Of a stretch of DNA of 25,158 bases, positions 7,108 to 15,524 are shown in pieces. Source of the stretch: Fulvivirga aurantia (GTDB lineage Bacteria > Bacteroidota > Bacteroidia > Cytophagales > Cyclobacteriaceae); the NCBI RefSeq assembly GCF_009711475.1, contig NZ_SMMD01000942.1:1-25158 (forward strand), read 5' to 3'. Made by a program: the position numbers and the translations under genes. Position 1 is the stretch's first letter; every line of letters starts with the position of its first letter. Below the pieces are notes generated by a model that was not told the DNA's origin, searched no databases, and saw only the letters and a program-made list of their open reading frames with translations.

Positions 7108-7665
7108 ATGCACAAATCACATAATATATATTCAATAATCTCTTTGATGATAGTCAGTCTATTGCTAATGATTGGTTGTGGCGATGATGGTGAACCGGGG
7201 CCGCAAGGCCCACAAGGAGAGCCCGGGATTCAAGGTGAAAAAGGAGAGCAGGGCGAAAAGGGTGAAGCAGGCTCAGTAGATATAATATATTCTGATTGGT
7301 TCCAAATAGATTGGAATTTAAGCGATGGCTCTGCTTATAAAGCACATAGTCTAGAAGTAAATGAGCTTACTCAAGATTTTATAGATCAGGGGGGAGTTCT
7401 TTTGATGTTTCTAAGAGATGGAGATTTCATTTATCCAATCCCATTCTCTGGTGGAAATGACTACCTATATTTTACAATCTCATTACCCAATGAGCTTTTG
7501 ATTTATCTGGGAACAAACGATGGTGCAAGTGTTGAAAGCTTTCTAGAGAATGGAGAATATCGATATGTATTGATTCCAGGTGGTAACAATGTATCAGGGA
7601 GAACCAGTTCTCCTGACCTGACAAACTATTATGAAGTACTGGAGCATTATTCCATACCTGATTAG
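7108..7665 (+). CDS. Collagen-like lipoprotein
   Basis: A 185-residue lipoprotein: hydrophobic leader, then Cys24 (LLMIGC), then GDD. Residues 28-55 form nine uninterrupted Gly-X-Y triplets rich in Pro, Glu, Lys and Gln, ending in a tenth Gly. This composition can fold as a collagen-like triple helix without hydroxyproline. The globular part (about 56-185) has alternating hydrophobic and aromatic residues, suggesting a beta-rich domain, of no family I recognise. Short collagen segments next to lipid anchors are common in Bacteroidota surface lipoproteins and may act as a trimeric stalk. The next gene starts 2 bp after the stop, so the two are surely co-transcribed. Confidence 0.82.
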   Translation: MHKSHNIYSIISLMIVSLLLMIGCGDDGEPGPQGPQGEPGIQGEKGEQGEKGEAGSVDIIYSDWFQIDWNLSDGSAYKAHSLEVNELTQDFIDQGGVLLMFLRDGDFIYPIPFSGGNDYLYFTISLPNELLIYLGTNDGASVESFLENGEYRYVLIPGGNNVSGRTSSPDLTNYYEVLEHYSIPD

Positions 7666-7667
7666 AC

Positions 7668-8153
7668 ATGGTCATGAAAGCAGGTATTTTCACAAGCCTC
7701 ACATTTGCATTACTAAGTTTAGGCGGATTGCACGCTCAAGAAGCTATTGTAACTAGCGGGGGCAAATCGACAGGGAATGGAGGCTCATCTAGCCACAGCA
7801 TAGGTCAGGTATTTTATACATCTCAGTATAGTACTGATGGTTCAGTAACCCAAGGCATACAACAGGTTTACGACATTACTGCCACGGTAGGCACTGAGCT
7901 ACCTGTACCAAACTTTCATTTAACAGTCTACCCCAACCCTACGAGGCAAAAACTAATCTTAAACGCAGATGCTTTCCATAATGAAAAGTTGACTTTCCAT
8001 TTGATCAGCCCAGAGGGGAAGCTGCTGGATAGTAGGAGCATAATAACAATGCAGACGGTCATGGATATGAAAGAGTTTCCGGCAGGCATGTATCATTTGC
8101 AGATCCAAAGTGAGGGTACATTAATCAAAAACTTTAGAATCATTAAGCATTAA
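7668..8153 (+). CDS. T9SS type A sorting domain-containing secreted protein
   Basis: A 161-residue exported protein. The signal peptide ends near LHAQ, after which a Gly/Ser-rich segment with SIGQVFYTS and QGIQQVYDI resembles the short N-terminal part of many Bacteroidota T9SS cargos. The C-terminal domain begins at VYPNPT (Tyr88) and ends with FPAGMYHLQI and LIKNFRIIKH, the type A sorting signature that directs secretion and anchoring by the type IX machinery. The start is ATG 7668 or 7674 (two codons later). With only about 60 residues of cargo, it may be a structural or adaptor component. It sits 2 bp after the collagen-like gene and 5 bp before the fibre-like gene. Confidence 0.85.
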   Translation: MVMKAGIFTSLTFALLSLGGLHAQEAIVTSGGKSTGNGGSSSHSIGQVFYTSQYSTDGSVTQGIQQVYDITATVGTELPVPNFHLTVYPNPTRQKLILNADAFHNEKLTFHLISPEGKLLDSRSIITMQTVMDMKEFPAGMYHLQIQSEGTLIKNFRIIKH

Positions 8154-8158
8154 TACCC

Positions 8159-10000
8159 ATGAAAAATCTATTCATATTAATAACGGCAATATTGTTTGTA
8201 TCAAATATAAACGCTCAGTCTCCCGATAAAATGAGCTATCAAGCGGTGGTGAGAAATGTTGATAATACACCAGTTGCCAACCAAAGTGTAGGAGTTCAAA
8301 TATCCATTTTGCAAGGAAGTGCTACAGGTGCAGCTGTCTTTGTGGAAAGGCACTCAATAATGACTAATGTTCATGGTTTGATGAGTTTGTCTATAGGTGA
8401 GGGGGCCGCTGTTTTGGGTGCATTTAGTAGTATCGACTGGACTGTAGGACCGTACTTTATTTTGACAGAAACAGACCCCTCAGGCAGAGAGAACTATACT
8501 ATATCAGGTGCAAGTCAGCTATTAAGTGTGCCTTACGCTCTCCATGCAAAAACCGCAGAAAATTTTAGCAACGATCAGGTTGATGATGCAGACGCTGACC
8601 CGACTAATGAATTGCAAAATTTGTCCTTAACAGGAACCACGCTCAATATTTCTGACGGATCAGGTGTAGATCTTAATTCTATTATACCTCCAGGTGGTAC
8701 AGACGATCAGACTGCCGCTGAAGTAAATTACAATAACTCTGCATCAGGGTTAACTGCCGGGAATGTACAAAATGCCATTGATGAACTGGCTGCTGGCAGC
8801 ACGGTAAATACAGATAATCAGGAGCTAAGTTACAATAGCTCGACTCATGCATTAAGCATTGACCGTGGTAACTCTGTCGATTTAAGCGATTTGGCAACGG
8901 ATGGTGATGACTGGGGTAGTCAGGTGGTAGCCCACGACAATAGCATAAAAGGAGAAGGAACTGCCGGCAACCCAATAGGGCTAGCACGGCAGGGGGCAAC
9001 CAATGACCAGGTACTGAAATGGAATGGAAGCGCCTGGGTGCCGGGAGATGATGCCGTAGGCACTGGAGGCTCGTTGTGGACTGAAAGTGGTACTGACATT
9101 TATTTTAATACTGGTAATGTGGGTGTGGGGACTTTGGCTCCAGAAGTAAAGCTTCATGTCAATTCACCTGACCCTGAAGCATTAAGAATAGAATCTAGTC
9201 AAGGTGGAGTAACATCTGAATATCATACTTCTTCTGGAAGAGTGGGTTACGTTGGAAGTCTGTTTAATGGTAATATGGATTTTGGAACAGTGCCTGGTAA
9301 CACAACAGGTAGAGTCTATTTTCGAACTCAAGGGTTGCGCAGACTTGCGATAAGCGCAGATGGTGATATCGGAATTGGTACTATAGCACCAGCTGCAAAA
9401 TTAGATGTATTAGGGGGCCAATGGGATGTTACCAATACAGAAGGTGACTTCAGAATTGGTAATAGCAATTACAGATTAAAAATTGGAGTCGCTATTGGTG
9501 GGGGAGGAGCCGGGATTACTAGGATAAGAGCTGTAGGTGGTGCTAATCAGCTCAGGCTAGGAGCAGGCAATTCTGATGTGTTGACAGTTGACGAAGATCG
9601 TGTGCATATTAATGGAGAAGTTAATCGCCCTGCCACAGGTTCAGCAAACATGCTACCTATTGCATATGGCTATGTAACCGGATCCATAAATAAAGGAGCT
9701 TTTGAACCCCAGCCAATTGAGGTCAGTAGTGGGAGCGGTAATTTCCAGGTTTTCCCTTTTTATAATACGGCAGTCGGATATCGCAATATTTATGTTCTAC
9801 AAGTAGATGGTGAATCATTTAGCAACAATAACTATGTGGCAATTGTAACGCCCACAGAGGGTGGTCATCCATTGTCTATATTGGTTACATCAAATAGTAG
9901 TAATCATTTGCAGATCTCTTTCACTTCTTTCGAAGACCCTACTTTGCCTTTTGGTGAGTTAGTCGAGTCGAAATTTTCATTCGTCATTTACAAGCCATAA
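8159..10000 (+). CDS. Large exported fibre-like protein
   Basis: A 613-residue protein with signal peptide (about 1-20, ending INAQ). The N-terminal domain opens SPDKMSYQAVVRNVDNTPV and includes a segment ending LLSVPYALHAKTAEN, a pattern seen in many long Bacteroidota surface proteins annotated as tail-fibre-like. A middle region (about 140-300) has low-complexity Asp/Asn/Gly/Ser stretches and repeats of the type TDDQTAAEV, NAIDELAAG and GDDWGSQVV. Two copies of a VG(V/I)GT-x-AP motif occur near residues 321 and 403, again typical of phage-fibre-like stalks. I see no S74 autoprocessing peptidase or T9SS tail at the C-terminus. Adhesion or an external fibre is likely, but the ligand is unknown. 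No phage structural genes flank it. Confidence 0.78.
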   Translation: MKNLFILITAILFVSNINAQSPDKMSYQAVVRNVDNTPVANQSVGVQISILQGSATGAAVFVERHSIMTNVHGLMSLSIGEGAAVLGAFSSIDWTVGPYFILTETDPSGRENYTISGASQLLSVPYALHAKTAENFSNDQVDDADADPTNELQNLSLTGTTLNISDGSGVDLNSIIPPGGTDDQTAAEVNYNNSASGLTAGNVQNAIDELAAGSTVNTDNQELSYNSSTHALSIDRGNSVDLSDLATDGDDWGSQVVAHDNSIKGEGTAGNPIGLARQGATNDQVLKWNGSAWVPGDDAVGTGGSLWTESGTDIYFNTGNVGVGTLAPEVKLHVNSPDPEALRIESSQGGVTSEYHTSSGRVGYVGSLFNGNMDFGTVPGNTTGRVYFRTQGLRRLAISADGDIGIGTIAPAAKLDVLGGQWDVTNTEGDFRIGNSNYRLKIGVAIGGGGAGITRIRAVGGANQLRLGAGNSDVLTVDEDRVHINGEVNRPATGSANMLPIAYGYVTGSINKGAFEPQPIEVSSGSGNFQVFPFYNTAVGYRNIYVLQVDGESFSNNNYVAIVTPTEGGHPLSILVTSNSSNHLQISFTSFEDPTLPFGELVESKFSFVIYKP

Positions 10001-10039
10001 TACTCATAGTTAATAACAATCCAATTAATTACGACAGAT

Positions 10040-11590
10040 ATGAAAAATTTCACTCTACTACTATCGATCTCAATATGTCTGTTTTCTGCCTGCTCTGATG
10101 ATGGCGAGGGTTTGATATTAAACCAAAATCCTGATGACTTTGGCCTTTTGACACCACAAGATAATTCTACGTCTGTCAGTATTACCCCAACTCTCGAGTG
10201 GGAAGCAGCAGCTGATTCGGATAATGATTCGGTAGCCTATTTCTTATATCTCGATAATCGAGAGGCAACTACATTGATTGCCGGTGATTTTTACCCAACT
10301 AGCCATACAGTAAATACCCCGCTGCAATATAATACCAACTATAAATGGAAAATAGTGGCAAAAGATGATCGGGGTGCTGTCTCAAGGTCTGCGATATTCT
10401 CCTTTACAACAGAAAACGACCCGCCAACAACTTTTGACGTAGTCTATCCTTTTGATAAAAGTGATGACGTTTATGTACAGACACCTCTGATATGGGAGTC
10501 GTCATCCAATGCAGATGATGATAAAATTTCTTACAACGTATATATTGGAATAGAAGAAGAACCAACGTTGTATGCCAGTGATCTGGATGAGTCAAGCCTA
10601 ACATTTGATTTCGTTGAGTTTCCTGAGCCCATAACTTATGTTTATTATGAAGGCCTCCCTTTGTTGGAGTTTTCAACTACATATTATTGGAAAATTGAAG
10701 CAGTAGATGCTCAAGGTGATGTAGCTGAGAGCTCAGTCTCATCATTTACTACAGATATTAAACCAATATGGAATGACATCAATGCCAATGGATTTTTACA
10801 GATATCTAATCATAGCTCGGTGGTTTTCGATGATAAAATCTGGGTTATTGATGATCTGGTCGCTTACTCTGAAGACGGTGTAACATGGCAAGTAATTGAC
10901 CCTGATCATGGTATTTCAAACTTGTTTGGGCACTCATCGGTAGTTTTTGATAACAAAATGTGGATAATTGGTAGTCTCGATAAAGGAATTTGGAGTTCAA
11001 CGAACGGGCTTAATTGGACTGAAGTCAATAGCTCCCCTCCATTTTCCACCTACACAGAGCATACTAGCTTGGTATTTGATAATAAGATGTGGGTAATTGG
11101 AGGTTTTACTGCCGGTTCTGGTGGTTTTCATAATGAGGTTTGGTCGTCCGCAGATGGCATAAACTGGACGCAAGCCAAAACGGATGGAGTATTTCCTCCA
11201 AGATACGGACATTCATCAGTTGTGTTTGACGGTAAGATGTGGGTGATCGGAGGCTTTGGTCCTGAAGGCCTCTACTATAACGATGTATGGAATACTAGTG
11301 ATGGAGTAAATTGGGAGCAGTCAACTGATGATGCATCATTTACACCACGATTTGGTCACGCCAGCGTGGTGTACGATAAGAAAATGTGGGTAATCGGTGG
11401 TGGTACCAACTACGCTGAGACATGGTTTTCTTCCGATGGTATAAGCTGGACTTTACTGGAAAATTCTATGAATACGCCTTTGCCTAATATTGGACATCAT
11501 ACTGCAGAGGTTTTCAGTGAGAGAATATTTCTATTAGGAGGCGCTGAAGCGTCAAAAGTCTTTGATAAGGTCTGGGTAAGTGATTTTTAA
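10040..11590 (+). CDS. Lipoprotein with two FnIII-like domains and a six-bladed Kelch propeller
   Basis: A 516-residue lipoprotein with Cys18 (LFSAC), followed by SDDGEG. Residues about 35-125 and 130-240 are two homologous fibronectin III-like domains, each with a TPLxWE-type start, a YxWKI strand and a SFTT end. From about 250 a propeller has six Kelch-like units, their first histidines near 258, 298, 341, 391, 440 and 487. The core is HSSVVFDxKMWVIGG followed by VWSSxDGxNWT; the third to fifth copies are the most regular. Kelch propellers bind proteins or glycans; catalysis cannot be claimed because no copper-oxidase residues were identified. It is the last gene of the exported-protein block, 39 bp after the fibre-like gene, and is probably surface-exposed. 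Confidence 0.85.
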   Translation: MKNFTLLLSISICLFSACSDDGEGLILNQNPDDFGLLTPQDNSTSVSITPTLEWEAAADSDNDSVAYFLYLDNREATTLIAGDFYPTSHTVNTPLQYNTNYKWKIVAKDDRGAVSRSAIFSFTTENDPPTTFDVVYPFDKSDDVYVQTPLIWESSSNADDDKISYNVYIGIEEEPTLYASDLDESSLTFDFVEFPEPITYVYYEGLPLLEFSTTYYWKIEAVDAQGDVAESSVSSFTTDIKPIWNDINANGFLQISNHSSVVFDDKIWVIDDLVAYSEDGVTWQVIDPDHGISNLFGHSSVVFDNKMWIIGSLDKGIWSSTNGLNWTEVNSSPPFSTYTEHTSLVFDNKMWVIGGFTAGSGGFHNEVWSSADGINWTQAKTDGVFPPRYGHSSVVFDGKMWVIGGFGPEGLYYNDVWNTSDGVNWEQSTDDASFTPRFGHASVVYDKKMWVIGGGTNYAETWFSSDGISWTLLENSMNTPLPNIGHHTAEVFSERIFLLGGAEASKVFDKVWVSDF

Positions 11591-11699
11591 CAATGCATAT
11601 ATACACTCATTTTTGATTAAATGATGAAAAATTCCTAAAATGATTGATCGGATGAGCTGATTTTTTAACTCTTCCTAATGGCTAGAGAATATAAATATC

Positions 11700-11707
11700 T
11701 ATTTTTG
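11700..11707 (+). promoter_or_regulatory. -7 box of the aminotransferase/kinase operon
   Basis: TATTTTTG is a full match to TAnnTTTG and lies 33 bp before the aminotransferase ATG. A clear TTTG -33 element is not visible at standard spacing. Confidence 0.45.
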
Positions 11708-11740
11708 GGCAGTTTTCAAAAAACCGTCTATTAATACATT

Positions 11741-12934
11741 ATGGAGTTATCAAATAGAATCTCTAACCTGGCCGAATCTGCAACACTCGCGATGGCGGCT
11801 AAAGCACGTGAGTTTAAAAGCAGGGGCATCGATGTCATTAGCTTGAGTTTGGGCGAACCAGACTTTAAAACACCAAAGCACATTCAGGAAGGTGCCAAGA
11901 AGGCGATTGATGAAGGCAAGTATTTTGCATACCCTCCTGTGCCTGGTTATGCCGATCTGAGAGAGGCGATAGCTAAAAAACTCAATGATGAGAATGGTAT
12001 CCCATATCAGGCAGAAAATATTGTAGTTTCTAATGGCGCCAAGCAATCTATCGCCAACGTGATGTTTGCCTTGCTAAACCCAGGTGACGAGGTGGTTGTA
12101 TTCTCTCCTTTTTGGGTAAGCTACACTGCCATGATAGAATTGGCAGAAGGCGTACCTGTATTAGTGAAGGGCGGAATTGAAAACGACTTTAAAGCTACTG
12201 CTAATCAATTGAAGGAGGCTATTACTGATAAAACGAAAGCAGTAATCTACTCATCTCCTTGTAACCCAACAGGCTCGGTATTTACTAAAGAAGAGTTAAG
12301 TGCTATTGCTGATGTGGTAAAAGCACACTATGATATAATCGTAATAGCAGATGAAATATACGAGCACATCAATTATACAGGTGCTCACGCCAGTATGGCT
12401 GCTCTACCGGGTATGTTCGAAAGAACAGTAACGGTAAATGGATTTGCAAAAGGTTTTGCCATGACCGGGTGGAGAGTTGGTTATATTGGTGCACCTTCTT
12501 GGTTGGCCAAAGGTTGTACAAAAATGCAAGGTCAGGTTACTTCAGCTAACTGCTCTATAGCACAGCGCGCAGCCCTTACCGCAATTACAGAAGATCTTAC
12601 TCCTACCAGAGAGATGTCGGAGGCCTACCTCAAGCGAAGAGACCTTGTTTATAATTTACTTAAAGAAATACCTGGTTTTAAAGTGAATATGCCAAAAGGC
12701 GCATTTTACTTCTTTCCGGATGTGAGTAGCTATTTCGGAAAATCTGCAGGTGAACAAAAAATTAAGGATGCCAGCGATCTTTGCTTGTACATATTAGAGA
12801 AGGCACATGTTTCTTTGGTTACAGGAGAAGCTTTTGGAGACCCTAATTGTGTGAGACTTTCATATGCAGCTTCTGAGGAGGATTTAAAAGAAGCGATTAA
12901 GAGAATAAAGAACGTGCTAGGCGAGCTCTCGTAA
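11741..12934 (+). CDS. PLP-dependent aminotransferase, aspartate aminotransferase type (class I)
   Basis: A 397-residue cytoplasmic fold-type I aminotransferase of usual length. The N-terminus has SLSLGEPDFKTP. The cofactor pocket includes SNGAKQSI, the SPCNPTGSVF loop, the DEIYEHINY motif, and the Schiff-base lysine Lys237 in NGFAKGFAMTGWRVGYIGAP. The C-terminal NCVRLSYAAS carries the arginine that binds the substrate alpha-carboxylate. Aspartate/2-oxoglutarate transamination is the best guess; related enzymes also act on aromatic or prephenate substrates. Its TAA overlaps the ATG of the next gene (TAATG), indicating translational coupling with the sugar kinase. Confidence 0.93.
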   Translation: MELSNRISNLAESATLAMAAKAREFKSRGIDVISLSLGEPDFKTPKHIQEGAKKAIDEGKYFAYPPVPGYADLREAIAKKLNDENGIPYQAENIVVSNGAKQSIANVMFALLNPGDEVVVFSPFWVSYTAMIELAEGVPVLVKGGIENDFKATANQLKEAITDKTKAVIYSSPCNPTGSVFTKEELSAIADVVKAHYDIIVIADEIYEHINYTGAHASMAALPGMFERTVTVNGFAKGFAMTGWRVGYIGAPSWLAKGCTKMQGQVTSANCSIAQRAALTAITEDLTPTREMSEAYLKRRDLVYNLLKEIPGFKVNMPKGAFYFFPDVSSYFGKSAGEQKIKDASDLCLYILEKAHVSLVTGEAFGDPNCVRLSYAASEEDLKEAIKRIKNVLGELS

Positions 12935-13926
12935 TGACTTATACATCAATAGATCAAATATTCAACGATTTTAACAACCTTAAAGTACTCATCATAGGGG
13001 ATGTGATGGTCGATGCTTACATCTGGGGTGCTATTGATAGAATTTCTCCTGAAGCACCTGTGCCGGTAGTGAGGGCCACTAAAAGAGATTATCGCCTTGG
13101 CGGTGCAGCCAATGTGGCATTGAATATTGATGCACTTGGCGCAAAGCCAATACTTTGTGCCATCATTGGTGAGGATGATACTGCAGATAAATTAAAAGGG
13201 CGATTAGTCGAGCGAGGCATGGCCACCGAAGGCTTAGTGAGTTCGGCTGGCAGACCTACTACCGTAAAAACAAGGATCATAAGTGGTCACCAACATGTGG
13301 TAAGGGTAGATGAGGAGGTTGATAAAGAAATTAGCGGTGCTGATGAAAAGCAACTGATGGCCAGGATTGATGAGCTACTACCAAAGGTAGATGTAGTCGT
13401 TTTTGAAGATTACGACAAAGGCGTAATCACAAAAAAAATAATCAAACATACTGTAGAGCTCGGGCAAAAGCATAATATACCTACGGTTGTAGATCCAAAG
13501 AAAAGACATTTTCTTTCATACAAAGGCGTAACCGTTTTTAAGCCTAACCTTAAAGAGCTAAAAGAGGGTCTGAAGCTTGATTTTGATAAGCAAGACCAAC
13601 CTGCTATTGAAAAAGCTGTGGATACATTAATTGATAAAATAGAATGTGACGGGGCGTTAATTACCTTATCAGAAAGAGGTGTGTATGTTAAGTACAATGG
13701 TGAAGCCCATTTGATACCTGCCCATATGAGGGAGATTTCAGATGTATCTGGTGCTGGCGATACGGTAATCAGTTTGGTGGCTTTGGCAGTGGCACTAAAA
13801 CTCAGTCCTTATATGGTGGCGGCACTTAGTAATCTTGGTGGCGGCCTGGTTTGCGAACATGTAGGTGTAGTGCCAATTGACAAAGAAGAATTAAAAAAAG
13901 AAGCCGAAAAGCAAAACTGGCTTTAA
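12934..13926 (+). CDS. PfkB-family kinase, D-glycero-D-manno-heptose-7-phosphate kinase-like (RfaE1/HldA)
   Basis: A 330-residue ribokinase-family enzyme. The GDVMVDAYIWG...RISPEAPVPVV start, GGAANVALNIDALGA and the C-terminal DVSGAGDTVISL match the kinase half of HldE. That reaction phosphorylates D-glycero-D-manno-heptose 7-phosphate at C1 on the way to ADP-heptose for lipopolysaccharide core. The GAGD segment contains the catalytic base of the family. There is no adenylyltransferase domain, so the second reaction must come from another protein, if this is the heptose pathway at all. ATG 12934 overlaps the aminotransferase stop by 1 nt. A strong hairpin follows 16 bp after the stop. Confidence 0.88.
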   Translation: MTYTSIDQIFNDFNNLKVLIIGDVMVDAYIWGAIDRISPEAPVPVVRATKRDYRLGGAANVALNIDALGAKPILCAIIGEDDTADKLKGRLVERGMATEGLVSSAGRPTTVKTRIISGHQHVVRVDEEVDKEISGADEKQLMARIDELLPKVDVVVFEDYDKGVITKKIIKHTVELGQKHNIPTVVDPKKRHFLSYKGVTVFKPNLKELKEGLKLDFDKQDQPAIEKAVDTLIDKIECDGALITLSERGVYVKYNGEAHLIPAHMREISDVSGAGDTVISLVALAVALKLSPYMVAALSNLGGGLVCEHVGVVPIDKEELKKEAEKQNWL

Positions 13927-13942
13927 TAATATTTATGCAAAA

Positions 13943-13978
13943 AAATATCCCCGGAGCACCTTGGCCTCGGGGATATTT
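13943..13978 (+). terminator. Hairpin ending the aminotransferase/kinase operon
   Basis: AAATATCCCCG (13943-13953) and CGGGGATATTT (13968-13978) form a perfect 11-bp stem with a 14-nt loop, 16 bp after the kinase stop. Only TTT lies at the 3' foot, inside the stem, so it may act as a mild terminator or RNA 3' stabiliser. Confidence 0.55.
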
Positions 13979-14086
13979 CGTGTCTATAGTTGGCTTTAAT
14001 AATTCTAAGTAAAGCCTTTTCATTCAAAATCTAAAGATGCCATCGATTGAGAGGCATCATAGCCGATAAACTGCTTTATGTATCGA

Positions 14087-15304
14087 TTAGTATTTTTCGA
14101 ACTGGTCGTCTAAAGCACCTAACTGCTCCAAATCTGCAATTATTTTCTTATCTAATGGCGTCTCTTTGATTACGTTATAATTGCTCCAAAATTCTTTATT
14201 GTAAGGCTCATCCTGGTACTGCAAGCCATAGCGTCTCATCTTTTGAGTACTACCGATGCGCTCATCTGAATTAGGGTATACCCTGTTGATCAAAAGCTCC
14301 TGGTGCAATTCTGTTTCAAACTGAAGAGAATCGGTTTTTTCATCATACCAGTTGATTTTAGACTCAAGGTTCATATAGTTGACAAACATCTTGCCCTGGT
14401 ATTCTTTAAAATCTATAGTCTTCTTGTCATAGATATACTTGCTTACCTTATCACGCTTTTTCTTTATAATGGCATCGTCATAATACCGCTGGTACTCTAG
14501 CCTGATCACAGCGTAATTTCTCACGTCTATATACATTCTAAGAAAGAAGTTGGCCTGTCTTTGGTAGATCACAAATACCTTTCTTCCATTGAAATAGGAA
14601 GTTTTAGATCGCTTAAATGCACTATAAAAGGCTTCTTCTTCGGGGAATTGCCTGTATCTGAGATTGTTGTGAAGCAACAGGTCTTCCAATAAATTGTTCT
14701 GGTCAAAATATTTGGTGAAGCGGCTGTTATATCCCAGGCTTTTTCTCACTTCCATCAACTCAACCCGCTCTCTCAGTCTGGTTTTGTTTTTAGGAGCCTC
14801 GTAGCCTTTGTCATAGATTTTTACAGCAGCCTCAAGTAGAGAAAAGTAAGTACCGCCTATTTTTTTTAGGTCTCTGTAAAATCCATCAACCAAAAATGGA
14901 CGCATGGGATAGTTCTCACTTATCCTGTTTAATGCTACCCGGGCAATGTCTTCACCACTCAGACTATCTTGTATTACTACCTCATCAAGCATCTGAACGG
15001 CCTTGTTGAGTTTAAAAACTACGGTATCTCGATTAAGTAGATTGCTTATTGGTGTTTGCAGGTTTTCATAACCAAGCATACTTATCACCAAAAGGTCGTC
15101 TTTGTAGCTGGGAGGTACATGAAAGTCGAACTCTCCCAATGAGTTAGAAACGGTACCAATAGACTTGCCTTTTACACCAATAGATGCAAAAACGAGTGGC
15201 GCATCATTTTCTTTGTCCAATACCTTACCTGAAATTGTAATGGTCTGAGCACTCAAAAAAAATGGCAACGTAACGAATATGGTTGCTATCAAAATGAAAC
15301 GCAT
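14087..15304 (-). CDS. Exported CarboxypepD_reg-like domain protein
   Basis: A 405-residue protein with a signal peptide (about 1-19, ending FLSAQ). Residues about 20-115 form a CarboxypepD_reg-like beta-sandwich: ITISGKVLDKENDAPLVFAS, GTVSNSLGEFDFHVP and a closing QMLDEVVIQD that resembles the end of this domain in TonB-dependent receptors. The remaining ~290 residues are charged and aromatic-rich, with HNNLRYRQFPEEEAFYS and FFLRMYIDVRNYAVIRLEYQ, a pattern seen in Bacteroidota proteins of unknown function with this N-terminal domain. There is no beta-barrel and no lipobox, so a periplasmic or outer-membrane-associated location is inferred. It is transcribed alone, divergent from the LytS-type kinase across 220 bp. 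No function assigned. Confidence 0.8.
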   Translation of the reverse strand: MRFILIATIFVTLPFFLSAQTITISGKVLDKENDAPLVFASIGVKGKSIGTVSNSLGEFDFHVPPSYKDDLLVISMLGYENLQTPISNLLNRDTVVFKLNKAVQMLDEVVIQDSLSGEDIARVALNRISENYPMRPFLVDGFYRDLKKIGGTYFSLLEAAVKIYDKGYEAPKNKTRLRERVELMEVRKSLGYNSRFTKYFDQNNLLEDLLLHNNLRYRQFPEEEAFYSAFKRSKTSYFNGRKVFVIYQRQANFFLRMYIDVRNYAVIRLEYQRYYDDAIIKKKRDKVSKYIYDKKTIDFKEYQGKMFVNYMNLESKINWYDEKTDSLQFETELHQELLINRVYPNSDERIGSTQKMRRYGLQYQDEPYNKEFWSNYNVIKETPLDKKIIADLEQLGALDDQFEKY

Positions 15305-15524
15305 ACACTGAAATTACGGTCCCTGTAGAAAAAATTTATTGTCAAAGATGTAAACGAAACCTGATTTTCCCAATAAATGTTCGTTAGATAATCTGTAAAA
15401 TATTAACCGTGCAAGTTTTTTCGCTAAATTGCAGGTCTATTTTTACAAGGCTGTCTATAGTTGTTTTGTATTATTGTGTCATTCGGCAAAACAAAACTTA
15501 TTGCTAAATTAGTATAAAAGGGCC

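Noticed and set aside
8159..10000. Prophage or phage-tail-like island, suggested by the fibre-like protein and collagen repeats
   Set aside because: No other phage genes, integrase or attachment repeats are present. Signal peptide and lipoprotein neighbours indicate cell-surface proteins.
3133..11590. Polysaccharide utilisation locus, suggested by the hybrid AraC regulator
   Set aside because: No SusC/SusD pair and no glycoside hydrolase or lyase occurs among the downstream genes, and the sensor lacks the usual propellers.
13981..15463. The 12-mer TGTCTATAGTTG occurs at 13981-13992 and 15452-15463, flanking the CarboxypepD_reg gene, and could look like an insertion duplication
   Set aside because: Several repeated 12-mers are expected by chance in 25 kb of AT-rich DNA. 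The gene has no transposase and no inverted ends.
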